Source: Allium sativum
Taxonomy: Eukaryota > Streptophyta > Magnoliopsida > Asparagales > Amaryllidaceae
Length of the DNA: 64,000 nt
Direction: 5' to 3'
Assembly: GCA_030737875.1 (NCBI GenBank)
Contig: CM060909.1
Coordinates: 395,541,565-395,605,564, forward strand
Made by a program: the position numbers and the translations under genes. Under the pieces are notes generated by a model that was not told where the DNA came from, searched no databases, and saw nothing but the letters and a program-made list of their open reading frames with translations. Below, piece after piece: positions 1-10,579 of this stretch. Positions within the stretch are counted from its first letter, which is position 1; the number at the start of each line of letters is the position of its first letter.

Positions 1-1573
1 ATTCTGAATAACTGATTCGGCGATAAGTCGAAGATGAAGACGGTGGTTGAAGACCAGAAGTCTCCACATTGTTTGGGTGGTTACTGATGGTCTTGATTGG
101 GTTGTACACCCAAGATGAGGGAATCAGTTGGTGATCGTCCAGACGTACCTAGAGATGGATGGATATGCGAGGAAAGTGCCTCCGATTTCGTTCAGACCCA
201 GAACGAACTTGTAAATGGACTGTGTGTCTGACATTGGATTTTATTCTGTGTTGATTGATCTCTATTAAATATACATCTGTTTGGCGGCGGAGAATTTATT
301 CTCTTGCTTAACGCCATTCTCTGAGACGTACGAGCTCAGAGGTTGTATATTGATGGACATCAGTCGCATGGAGTGAATTGCCTGTGTGGCACGCCTAAGC
401 GGCTAATGATCAAGGCTTCTGTTTAAAAGCAAAGTCTTGTGGTTGATGATCAAAGCACAGCCTGTGTGGCATAGCTTTGTGTTTAACGTGAATTCGCGAG
501 ACTCACACCTCGGTATGAGTCAAAAACGGGGATACAGACAGTTGGGAGAACACGGCGTTTCTTTCTAGCTATGGGTGATGTCAATGACCTACCAGCCCTG
601 ACATTTATATACTTTTTACCTGTGTGGATGTTGGAATGCGAGGCGCCTCGGATATAGGTCTGTTAGTACTGGGAAACGTGTGTTCAGGAATTTCCAATCC
701 TCCAAAGTTAGGTGAGGACCGGCCCAATCGATTCCAAGGATCAAAGTGGGGTCCTGAGACATTTGCTAGAGTGTCTCGAACATAGAGGAGCTTGTCCCTT
801 TCCTCAACTCATGACGGAAATCCAATTTCCAATACGTGATATTGCGGTTTTATTTGTAGAGCCTAGTATGGCGACATGATAGATGGTACCCATGCCGTCT
901 ACGATTGATATTTATGATTTGAATTGTTTTGACACTATACACCTATAATAGTATCAAATGATTTGTTTTGAACGTACCATGCATGTTTGGCTATTATAAG
1001 GGAAAACCCTATCCTTCGGCTTGCGTTGCATTGTGTGATGGGACCTGGGTCTTATAATAGCTTCATTTTTCCAAAAAGCATTGCGCTGTTTTGTTATATG
1101 CACTAGTGTTCTTGGGAGGAAACCCGTTCCGTGTTATACGGCGTGGTCCCTTGAATTACTCTCTTTTAAAGTTTTAAATAACTGTTTTAGTTCTCACACC
1201 AGTCACATGACTGACCTAGAGTTTATTGTTTTAACCTAAACTCTGGGTTCCCCTATTTTCTACACGGGCAGCAAGTAGTTTTGGTTTTGCAGATTTATAT
1301 TCACAGGGTCCTGATTTACAGCTGGAACGATGCTCGGAAAGCTCTGTATCCGTGTATCACTTTCAGTTGTGTTTTGTATATTTTTCCGCTGCTATGTAAT
1401 TTATTGTAATCTCTGATATTTATCGAATGTGTAATAATTATTCATACTCTGTATATTCTTGTATCTGGTGGAATTGTTGTAATAACAATGAAATGTTCTT
1501 CCGTCTGCGTTCTTTGGAGTGTTGTTCTCAAAGTATCCGCGCTTTCCTTCACGGGGAATTACGGGTTCTGACA
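1..1573 (+). repeat. Element A 5' LTR, last ~1.57 kb only
   Basis: This is a direct repeat of 6966-8519, ending in TCTGACA just before the primer-binding site. It covers the U5-side part of the LTR. It contains a conserved block at about 293-351 and the perfect palindrome GAGGCGCCTC at 640-649; both also occur in the LTR of element C. The copy carries roughly 20 extra bases near position 30 that are missing from the 3' LTR. The upstream ~4.3 kb of this LTR is outside the window. Confidence 0.85.
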
Positions 1574-1575
1574 GT

Positions 1576-1587
1576 TGGTATCAGAGC
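1576..1587 (+). other. Element A primer-binding site (tRNA-iMet type)
   Basis: TGGTATCAGAGC lies two bases after the CA end of the 5' LTR. This is the usual initiator-methionine-tRNA primer site of plant Ty3/gypsy and copia elements, and it marks the start of minus-strand priming. Confidence 0.85.
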
Positions 1588-2566
1588 TTTGGTTTATAGA
1601 GCTCGAGAACAAGACACATTAGAACCGAACGAAAGAATTCATCAGATATTGGATTAGTAGTATCTAATTAGAATGACTCGTTAGAGATGGGATCAGTAGT
1701 ATCCTAGAACGAGTGTGAAGAGTATATTTTTAAAATGAAAACAATATTGTTTTGAAAATTTAAACCAGTTTATACGTATTTGAATATTTTATTTATTTTG
1801 AATTTGGACAATCCAGCATATAAAGATTTTGCATATACGCGTCATGAACGTATATTTGAAGTTTTAATATACTGGATAGATATAGAATCACACTCTAGTC
1901 GCCCGGACATGATTCTGATGATGGCGCGCCATCACCAGTATTTGTATTCGTGTTTCGAAGGTGTGATATCTATATATTTCCATCAGACTGGTGTGAGAAC
2001 CAAAACATATATAGACAGATTTATTGTTGTGATTTGGCATCAAAAACATGATTTTTGTATGTGTAGCAAAATTATGAATTTGAAACGTTAATTCACTAAT
2101 TGATTGATGTTTGTGTTGTTTGTTTATTTTTTTGATAATTTTGAACCAGTATGCCAAATTGAACCGAATATTGAACTATATTTAAAATTGCTTGAAATTT
2201 GCTTGCATATACATGTACTTACATTGAACAGGTCATTGCAGGGAGGCTAGAGCAGAAGAATAAAAAATTTTGCTCGACAAATAGGTACATATTTACCATA
2301 ATTTACTGTTTTGTTTGGGTGATGATGATTTTATGAGCCGATTGGCTAGCCTCTTGGCTTTTTCTTTTTCTTTTTGAGATCAGAAGGCCTGTATGGCAAT
2401 TTCGGGATTTTCCCGGTGCTCCCGGTGCAGGGGAGGTTATGGGAAATTTAGGGTGTTAGCCAAATTTTGGAAAAATTTGAAAAGTTCTTACAAACTGAAA
2501 AGTTGAAGAACTTAAGCCGTAATCAAAATAATGGAAGTTGAGTTGATTTGTTATACAACTTTCGGC

Positions 2567-2588
2567 TTCGTTCCTTTTCGGGAACGAA
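2567..2588 (+). other. Hairpin just upstream of the element A polypurine tract
   Basis: TTCGTTCC (2567-2574) and GGAACGAA (2581-2588) form a perfect 8-bp stem around a 6-nt loop. It ends eight bases before the polypurine tract. Its role is unknown; a packaging or priming signal is possible. Confidence 0.4.
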
Positions 2589-2595
2589 AAGTTTT

Positions 2596-2607
2596 AAGTG
2601 GGGGAGA
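2596..2607 (+). other. Element A polypurine tract
   Basis: AAGTGGGGGAGA lies directly before the TGTAACAACCC start of the 3' LTR. This is the standard position of the plus-strand primer of LTR retrotransposons. Similar tracts precede the 3' LTRs of elements C and E. Confidence 0.8.
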
Positions 2608-3595
2608 ATGTAACAACCCGAAAATGCGAGCCAGTTTAAAAAATTTATTTTGGCAATTTTAGCGAAGTTTGAACATTTAAAATGAATAATTTTAAATAAT
2701 ATCGACGAGAAATTTATTTTGAATAGAAATAGAACGTATATATTTATATACGTCGCCGTTAGAATATAAATAATTATTTATAATTATAAAAGGAATTGAA
2801 AATGGCGCGGTAGTTCGATAATTCGATTTCAAACTTCAAATGAATGTACCGGGTGCAAAATAAACCGGATTTCAACGAAACCAAAAATATTAGAATCTAA
2901 TTGAGAATATCTTTCCAACGAATCCGAAAAATTAAAATTTCATAGCGGGGATAAAAAGATATGTCCAGTTGAAAATCCTGAATAGTCGCTATAGAATTCA
3001 AGCCTTTAAAAATAGGAATTTTGCAAACGACCTCGGATTTCGACGAAACCATTTTTGTTGGATCCGTGATGTCAAGTTATTGCTAGGTTTCAAATTTCAT
3101 AATTTTTTGAATCAATATGTAAGAGTGGCATAGGAAAACGCGCCTGACCAGTTTCAGTTGATTTTAATCGACTGGAAAATGGCCATTTTTCCAGCGGTCT
3201 CAGAATTCGACGAAACTAGTTTTGTTAGGACCGTATCGTCAAGACGAAGCTAGAAAATATTTTTTCTGGAATTTTTAGAGGTAATACGTGACCCCAGTAA
3301 ATTGAAATGTAAGTTTAAAATTGAATATATACTGATGTATGTTTTGAATTTGATGAAAACCTATCGTAACAAGCGAATTGGCTCACGATACAAATCCCAT
3401 TGTGTTCGGAATGGGGGTAATTAGCTATGGACGACAGGCGGTGGGTCTCGTTTCGATGTCGAAATAAAAAGTACCTTTTCGAAATTAAATAATTAAAATA
3501 AAATTAAAATAAAACCCTCACTCTCTCCTTATACCCTCAGCCCTCCCTTGACTTTTCAGAATCAATTTAGAAAAAGAAAAAAGAAAAGGGGCGAC

Positions 3596-3664
3596 GGGGG
3601 GGGGGGGGGGGGGGGGGGGGGTAAATCACCGCCGCCGCCACTTCATCACGCCCCCCCCCCCCCC
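3596..3664 (+). repeat. 26-base G run and C runs in GC-rich patch of the A LTR
   Basis: There are 26 consecutive G at 3596-3621 and 14 consecutive C at 3651-3664. The GC-rich, CCG-rich patch continues to about 3960 in otherwise AT-rich DNA. Run length is likely to vary between copies and to be error-prone in sequencing. Confidence 0.85.
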
Positions 3665-4149
3665 AGGTGGTGCGCCGCCTCCTTCTTCTTCTTCCTCCTC
3701 TATGCAGCAGCGGGGCCCCCCTCCCTAGTTCGATCCAAGACGTCGCCGCCTCAGGCGCGACGCTCACCGCCACCGCCTTCCACTGATGATCCCCGCGCCC
3801 TTCCTCTCCAATCGACTGAAGCCCCTCCGATTCAAGCAACCGCCGACCCCCCCCTGAAGCCCTCCGTTCTGAAATCGCCCCCTCCCTCTTGCCACTGCCA
3901 TAACCACTGCACCGCACCTGAAGTCACTCCGACCACTGACCACATCTCACATCCCCTCCCCGTGAGTTTTTCTCTTTTTATTTTTATTTTATTTTATTAT
4001 TCAGTATAAAATGTGTTTATATAAATAACTTCATGTAAGAAAGATTAGTTTTTTTAAAGGAAAAGTTTAGATTTAAAGTTAGGATTTTCCATCGTATAAA
4101 AATAAGATTTCTTACATAAGTATGTAGCGAGAAAAGATTGAATTTTTAT

Positions 4150-4400
4150 CAAAGAAAAGAATGGATTTTTATATATATGAAGAAGAAATAAAAATTCGAT
4201 TTTTATATATATGAAGTGAAGAGATAAAAATTCGATTTTTATATTTATGAAGTGAAGAGATAAAAATTCGATTTTTATATATATGAAGAAGAGATAAAAA
4301 TTCGATTTTTATATATAAGAAGTGAAGATAAAAATATAATTTTTATAATATAGAAAAGTTAAAAATATAATTTTTATTGCGTTGAAATAAAAATGTGATT
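4150..4400 (+). repeat. AT-rich minisatellite in the A LTR
   Basis: About five to six degenerate units of roughly 35-46 bp occur, each built around TAAAAATTCGATTTTTATAT followed by an ATGAAG(TGAAG)AGA segment. The AAAAATTCGATTTTT core is nearly self-complementary, so each unit can fold back. The last units decay to TAAAAATATAATTTTTAT. Confidence 0.75.
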
Positions 4401-5111
4401 TTTAATATGAACAACGTAGAGGAGACTGCGTTGGCATGGCAGACAAATCCTAATGGTTCAGAATAGAATGGTGGAGTGGAACCCTCGGTGTGAACTTCTC
4501 ACTTTAAACTTTCTTTTCTAGTTTAAATTATATACTAGGATGCAAACGGTGCTTGGTAGCACCCGACACCCGTCATCCACAGACCATGGATGGCTTGTAT
4601 GCTTGTTTGATGTGTTGTGAAATTTGTTTGTGATGTGGATGTGAAATCGATAATAAATTGTAGATGGTTGAAATAAATTAATTAGCGTTAAAAATATAAT
4701 TTTTAACGTGAATGTGAATAAATAAATATTTATAAACAAATCGGCCGATTTGTTTATATACACTGATTTGACTGATATTGATTGGGACGATAAATTTTAC
4801 ACATCGTCCAACTGCACAAATAAAAATCTGTGTTTGTTGATTTGAAACCCCATACGGGTGTTGGGATGATATTTGGCGTACACTAATCCCAATTATTTAA
4901 TTGTATGTTGATTGATTGGTCGATAGGCTGTGTAAGCGCTAATTATTTATATTTAATGCTTATGCAGTTGTGTGGTGCACTTTGGATGATGGTTGATTGT
5001 TTATCGTTGCTATTATATACATGTGTTGTATGGAACCCATATAATTAACGTTATATGGTAATTGATTGGGCCTCATTCCAATTGGGAAATTAATGAATAT
5101 TATAAAAGAAA

Positions 5112-5410
5112 ATTCATGTGTTGAATATAAAAATAGTCATGTGTTGACGACATTCATGTGTTGAAACTATTCATGTGTTGAGTAAAATATTTTAATAATA
5201 AAATTTACATCTTTATCATATTTAAGATTAGACGCTACCTTACGGTTGGAGTCTAATTAAAAATCAAACGATAGATACCATAATTTTATAAAATCTATTA
5301 CATAACAAAAATAGTCTTGTGTTGACGGTACTCAGGTGTTGAGATTAGTCGTGTGTTGAAAGAAATATATATTCATGTGTTGAATAGAATAAATATTAAT
5401 TTGTTGAATA
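5112..5410 (+). repeat. Spaced CATGTGTTGA repeats in the A LTR
   Basis: TCATGTGTTGA occurs at about 5114, 5138, 5153, 5171 and 5374. Near copies lie at about 5307 (TCTTGTGTTGA), 5332, 5349 (TCGTGTGTTGA) and 5399. Spacing within each of the two clusters is about 15-25 bp. Confidence 0.7.
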
Positions 5411-8400
5411 GAATAACGAATTTATTGAAATATATAAAGCCGTGTTGATTAGAGTTGCACTATTTTGACGTGAACGATATTTATATCGATTATATTCGTT
5501 TTTATAATGAATATAGAAAAGGTAGTGATTTCAAAATATAACATTTTGAAAATATTATCATTTATAAAGTAATGATATGAAGTATTCAATTTTGATTTGA
5601 AATTGAATATAGAGTTGAAATGGTTTTGAAAACGAATTTAAAACGAATTATAAAATACATTTTAAAAAGGAAATCGATGAAATATATATAATATATATAT
5701 TATATATAATGGCCTGAATAGAACGCGCCACGCCGCGGCAGTTCATGAATTTCAACCATTGACTTCGAATTGATGTTACGGGAGATCCAACCGTCGGATT
5801 CTCATGAAACCGGAACCGTTGGGTTCGTATCGAAAAGAGATTTCCAATGAATATTCAAAATTTGAAATCTAACGGTTGGATTTGGAATTATGTCCAAATA
5901 AAATTTGGAAAAGTTCGCTGTAAGTGCAGTTCGATGGCCATTGGTGGAAATCGACTGTACGGGCCTTGATAAAATTATTAAAAATATTAATAATTTGTGT
6001 AAAATCATAATATGTGAATTGGAAAGAACTGGGATGAAAAATTCCATATTTGAAAAGATAAAAATAGATTTTTATTGAAATGAACTAGTTTTGAACTAGA
6101 ATTAAAATCAATTTATTTTTGAAATAAATAAATTGAATTTGAAAGTGGTTTTAAAAATAATCAAAATTTCCAATAATTGAATTGGAAGTGATTTGAATCG
6201 AAATTGTCTTTGGAATATTTCGATGTTAGATTCCGTGATTATACAGATATTGTTATGGGAATTTGAAAGATATATTTATATCGTTATTTCCAATAAGATA
6301 TTTGTTGGTTTCAGAATTTGATATTGAATATAAGCCGGTATATTTTCTATTCAGAGCCTTGTATTTAATATCAAATGTGATTTGGGTTTGCCGTGAATCG
6401 TGTTTAAGGTGACATTGGTTCTTTAACCCAGTTAAAGACAGGATAAAGATTTTTGAAAGGATTAAAACTAAGTGGAGTTTTAATGAATCTTTAATTAGAT
6501 TGAAATGTGAATTGATAATTTAAATTATAAAATCTGAAAGGTGATCGAGAATGGAGTACCACCAGTTTTGCTCCAAAGCGATAGTAAATTTTTTAATTAG
6601 ATTTGAACGTGAAATGGTAATTAACTTTACCGATAACACCGTGGTGTTAGGTATGGTGTATTGCCAGTTTTTCTCCTTGGGATGAATAGGTTGGGATTGG
6701 GAAATAAAGTAAATAATTACTTCGGTGTGGTTCGCTAATCCCGACTAGTTTGGAAAACCATAAAACGGTTTGAAATGATATCCAAAGGAAGATTAAAGAA
6801 TAAATTTAGAAGAATTTATCTTTGATAAAATTAATGGGAATCTTTCCCTAAGAATGTGAATTTTTGAATAAAAGAATATCCTGAATTGGAATGAGGCGTT
6901 TTGTTTTGTTTGTGTAACATTTGTTATTATATAAGTGGGTTATTCAGAAAGGCTGGGTTGTACCCATTCTGAATAACCGATTCGGTGATAAGTTGAAGAC
7001 CAGAAGTCTCTACATCGTTTGGGTGGTTACTGATGATCTTGATTGGGCTGTACACCCAAGATGAGGGAATCAGTTGGTGATCGTCCAGACGTACCTGGAG
7101 ATGGATGGATATGCGAGGAAAGTGCCTCCGGTTTCGTTCAAACCTAGAACGAACTTGTAAATGGACTGTTTGTCTGACATTGGATTTTATTCCGTGTTGA
7201 TTGATCTCTATTAAATATACATCTGTTTGGCGGCGGAGAATTTATTCTCTTGCTTAACGCCCTTCTCTGAGACGTACGAGCTCAAAGGTTGTATATCGAT
7301 GGACATCAGTCGCATGGAGTGAATTGCCTGTGTGGCACGCCTAAGTGGCAAATGATCAAGGCTTCTGTTGAAAAGCAAAGTCTTGTGGTTGATGATCAAA
7401 GCACAGCCTGTGTGGCATAGCTTTGTGTATAACATGAATTCGCGAGCCTCGCACCTCAGTATGAGTCAAAAACGGGATACGGACCGTTGGGGGAACACGA
7501 CGTTTCTTTCTAGCTATGGCTGATGTCAATGACCTACCAGCCCCGACATTTATATACATTTTACCTGTGTGGATGTTGGAATGCGAGGCGCCTCGGATAT
7601 AGGTCTGTTAGGACCGGGAAACGTGTGTTCAGGAATTGCCAATCCTCCAAAGTTAGGTGAGGACCGGCCCAACTAATTCCAAGGATCAAAGTGGGGTCCT
7701 GAGACATTTGCTAGAGTGTCTCGAACGGAGAGGAGCTTGCCCCTTGCCTCGACTCATGACGGAAATCCAATTTCCAATACGTGATATTGCGGTTTTATTT
7801 GTAGAGCCTAGTATGGTGACATGATAGATGGTACCCATGCCATCTACGATTGATATTTATGATTTGAATTGTTTTGACACTATACACCTATAATAGTATC
7901 AAATGATTTGTTTTGAACGTACCAAGCATGTTTGGCTATTATAAGGGAAAACCTTATCCTCCGGCTTGCGTTGCATTGTGTGATGGGACCTGGGTCTTAT
8001 AATAGCTTCATTTTTCCAAAAAGCACCGCGCTGTTTTGTTATATGCACTAGTGTTCTTGGGAGGAAACCCGTTCCGTGTTATATGGCGTGGTCCCTTGAA
8101 TTACTCTCTTTTAAAGTTTTAAATAACTGTTTTAGTTCTCATACCAGTCACATGACTGACCTGGAGTTTATTGTTTTAACCTAAACTCTGGGTGCCCCTA
8201 TTTTCTTCACGGGCAGCTAGTAGTTTTGGTTTTGCAGATTTATATTCACAGGGTCCTGATTTACAGCTGGAACGTTGCTCGGAAAGCTCTGTATCCGTGT
8301 ATCACTTTCAGTTGTGTTTTGTATATTTTTCCGCTGCTATGTAATTTATTGTAATCTCTGATATTTATCGAATGTGTAATAATTATTCATAATCTGTATA

Positions 8401-8674
8401 TTATTGTATTTGATGGAATTGTTGTAATAACAATGAAATGTTCTTCCGTCTGCGTTCTTTGGTGTGTTGTTCTCAAAGTATCCGCGCTTTCCTTCACTGG
8501 GAAGTTACGGGTTCTGACAACAATACTCTACGGTGACACTAACATATGGTGTAAAGATACGGGGGAGGGTTATGCATGTCATAGTGATGTCAAACAATCA
8601 AACATAGTAACCATCCTCACATCTCTCACTCAGTGATTAAAGCATACGATATCCACTGCTTTGACCACGCAAAT

Positions 8675-8850
8675 CCTTTGCTATGATCACTCTGCCCCAT
8701 GGAGTCATGATGACTGCACTAATCCATAGCCACCAATCCCTTGCTATGTCCACTCTGCCCCATGAAGTCATGACGACTCCATTACACTGGCTCATAGCCA
8801 TGCTACGATCACTCTGCCCCATGGAGTAATAACTACCCCACTGCACTGAT
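8675..8850 (-). repeat. ~62-bp tandem repeat in B LTR (left copy)
   Basis: Three units share CTCTGCCCCAT followed by GRAGTMATGA-like sequence, at about 8690, 8753 and 8812. The right LTR has the same three units at about 15899-16045. The repeat was therefore present before B inserted. Confidence 0.7.
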
Positions 8851-9014
8851 CCGTAGCCTAACATCTATCTTACTGGTAAATCAAAGTTATGGATGTCGAT
8901 AACCCCTTAGCACATGTCCCGCAGCAAAGCCGAACTCATGAAGTTAACTCGTTGGCTCCCAACTGGATCCTGAGTTCAACTTCCTATTTTGACTACCTTT
9001 GCATCTCGGGTTTT

Positions 9015-9390
9015 GGTCTCCTCCGGATCGGTTTGAATGTGCGTAGTACCCCAATTATCATCGGTTCGGTTCGGCCATCCTGGTTCAGTTCGTGATCACC
9101 TGCTTCAGATCGGTTCGTACATTACAACTTTCCCCCAGGTCGAATCATGATGCTCCAGGCTGAGTCGTTGTGCCACACTGGTTCGGATCGTGCCATCTTC
9201 ACCAGGTCGGGTTGGGCCTCTCCATCCAGGTCGGGTCGGAGTTGCATAGTGCTCCACGGTTCTGTCTAGGTCGGGTCGTATTCTTCAAGTGCGAGGGTTC
9301 GTGGCACACTTCAGATGTCAGCGGTTCGTGTTGTGGTATGCTCCACGAGCGGGTCGACTCGTGACCCTTCCATCGATCCGGTTCGGGTTG
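9015..9390 (-). repeat. CG-rich GGTTCGG/GGTCGGG motif cluster in B LTR (left copy)
   Basis: GGTTCGGTTCGG lies at about 9062, GGTCGGGTTGG at about 9205, GGTCGGGTCGG at about 9229 and GGTCGGGTCGT at about 9268, with many single GGTTCG copies between. The right LTR has the matching cluster at about 16215-16605, with one unit fewer. It lies well downstream of the TATA-like site, in the presumed transcribed part of the LTR. Confidence 0.7.
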
Positions 9391-10408
9391 AATTCCTGCA
9401 ACTTTTCCAGTGACTGTCTTACGCTACACGACGACATTTTCGACCATGTTAGCTGTTCTATGCAACCACAAATCATACCAAACTGTAATAGCAACATGTG
9501 TAATCATCCACAAATAGCAAAACAACAATTTTACATGTTTATACGGATCAAACATACCCAAAAATCCATGTTTTTCCCTTAATTCCCCTTAATCATGTTT
9601 AAGCATACAATTAGCAAAACTTATCCAAATGAGCCCAAATTTTAATCAAAGCCCTAAAATAATATTTTAGAATTTTACAAATTTTTCTAGATTTTTCTGA
9701 GCCATAATTTCGCTAATTATCACTAATCACCCCTAGTAGCTGTAAGTAGTGAAAAACAATGCAAATCACTCACCTTAGCCACAAATAAAACTTAGATCTG
9801 AAACTATCTCTGATTTGGGTCATTTTCCTATGCAAACAATAGCTCCAACTCTGATTTGGTGTTGATCTGTCTTGATTTGATGTTGATTAACTTAATCCTT
9901 GATTAGAGAGTGATTTGGGATGAAATTAGAAGGTGGAGGCCATTGTTACGGTTGAAGAGAGGTAAGTGGCGGCTGGAAAATGATAAAGAAAAGGTTTCTC
10001 TAACCCTAATCAGCCCTCATATAGCTCTAATCCCGAAATCCCCCAACGGGCCTAGCTGCTAATCACCCGGTTAAGCCCAATTAAGCTATTTTTCACCTTC
10101 TAAACCTTAATTCAGCCATATCTCCCAAATGACAAGTCCATTTGACAAGTGTAACCACTCTACGGAAAGGTAAACCACCATCCGAATCTAATGGGAGAGG
10201 TTTCAGGTCTAAACTCCTTACCAATTAAAAGTTATAGGCGAAACAAGATTAGCCAGTGGCAAAATGGTCAATTAAAAATCGACAAAAATCGTGAACATGG
10301 AAAATAACCCGAATAGTCGTTCCCCAAAGTTACACGACCATACGACCTCATATGAAAAAGAAATAAATATTCTACGATCCTTTGATACGTAGAATGCAGG
10401 TCATTACA

Positions 10409-10424
10409 CTCCCCCCCCCCCCCC
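10409..10424 (-). other. Element B polypurine tract (14-base G run on minus strand)
   Basis: The plus strand shows CT followed by 14 C, which reads on the minus strand as G14 plus AG just before the TGTAATGACC start of the 3' LTR. It is the expected plus-strand primer of element B. Confidence 0.8.
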
Positions 10425-10579
10425 TTAAGAAATTTCGCCCCCGAAATTCCATAACCAGAACATACAAAGGTATTCTGCATGCCTATGAGTCGTTCACAAA
10501 CAATCAAACATACACAACAAGCCTACCCTAGCATGCGGTTTACAACAAGGGAAGAAATTATCAATATTAAAATCTTACC

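Larger units (their letters stand above)
1574..2608 (+). other. Element A internal region, non-coding (~1.03 kb)
   Basis: This is all the sequence between the two LTRs of A. The longest open frame (1780-2091, 103 codons) has no gag, protease or polymerase motif and looks like chance. A short GC-rich patch lies at about 2400-2450 and a perfect 8-bp hairpin stem at 2567-2588. Its size leaves room only for packaging and priming signals, which fits a parasite of another element's proteins. I recognise no captured gene. Confidence 0.65.
1..8519 (+). mobile_element. Element A: LARD-like non-autonomous LTR retrotransposon with giant LTRs (left end outside window)
   Basis: Positions 1-1573 recur as a direct repeat at about 6966-8519. 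Between them lie a primer-binding site just after 1573, a purine tract at 2596-2607 and a TG start at 2609. This gives a 3' LTR of about 5.9 kb and an internal region of only about 1.0 kb with no gag or pol motif. LARDs (large retrotransposon derivatives) are known as non-coding elements with long LTRs that are mobilised by an autonomous partner. The insertion lies in the 3' LTR of element B, because the sequence from 8520 onward matches B's other LTR from 15729 onward. A hand comparison of the last ~670 bp of the two LTRs shows about 20 differences (roughly 97% identity), so A is younger than its neighbours. The outer end and its target duplication (predicted acaat) are outside the window. 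Confidence 0.8.
2609..8519 (+). repeat. Element A 3' LTR, complete, ~5.9 kb
   Basis: The LTR begins TGTAACAACCCG after the polypurine tract and ends TCTGACA at 8519. Its first ~1.1 kb matches, in reverse complement, the minus-strand fragment D (31481-32555). Its last ~2 kb shares many blocks with the 4.2 kb LTR of element C. In between it carries GC-rich low-complexity DNA (3596-3960), an AT-rich minisatellite (4150-4400) and a spaced CATGTGTTGA repeat (5112-5410). A weak TATA-like stretch lies at about 3528-3533. It encodes nothing I can support; the 153-codon frame at 3548-4009 is low-complexity. About 5.9 kb is unusually long for an LTR. Confidence 0.8.
8520..10408 (-). repeat. Element B 3' LTR, interrupted by element A
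   Basis: It matches 15729-17620 base for base over most of its length. Compared with the full right LTR (15148-17620), 581 bp at the U5 end are missing. They should lie left of element A, outside the window. It ends ATTACA at 10408, against the polypurine tract. Confidence 0.85.

Noticed and set aside
1780..2091. 103-codon frame in the internal region of A
   Set aside because: It has no gag or pol motif and a composition like its non-coding surroundings; a reverse frame of similar length overlaps it.
3548..4009. 153-codon open frame in the A LTR
   Set aside because: It consists mainly of translated G/C runs and proline/alanine-rich low-complexity sequence; there is no conserved motif and it lies inside an LTR.
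5112..5410. CRISPR-like array
   Set aside because: Repeats are too short and spacers irregular, and the context is a plant LTR.
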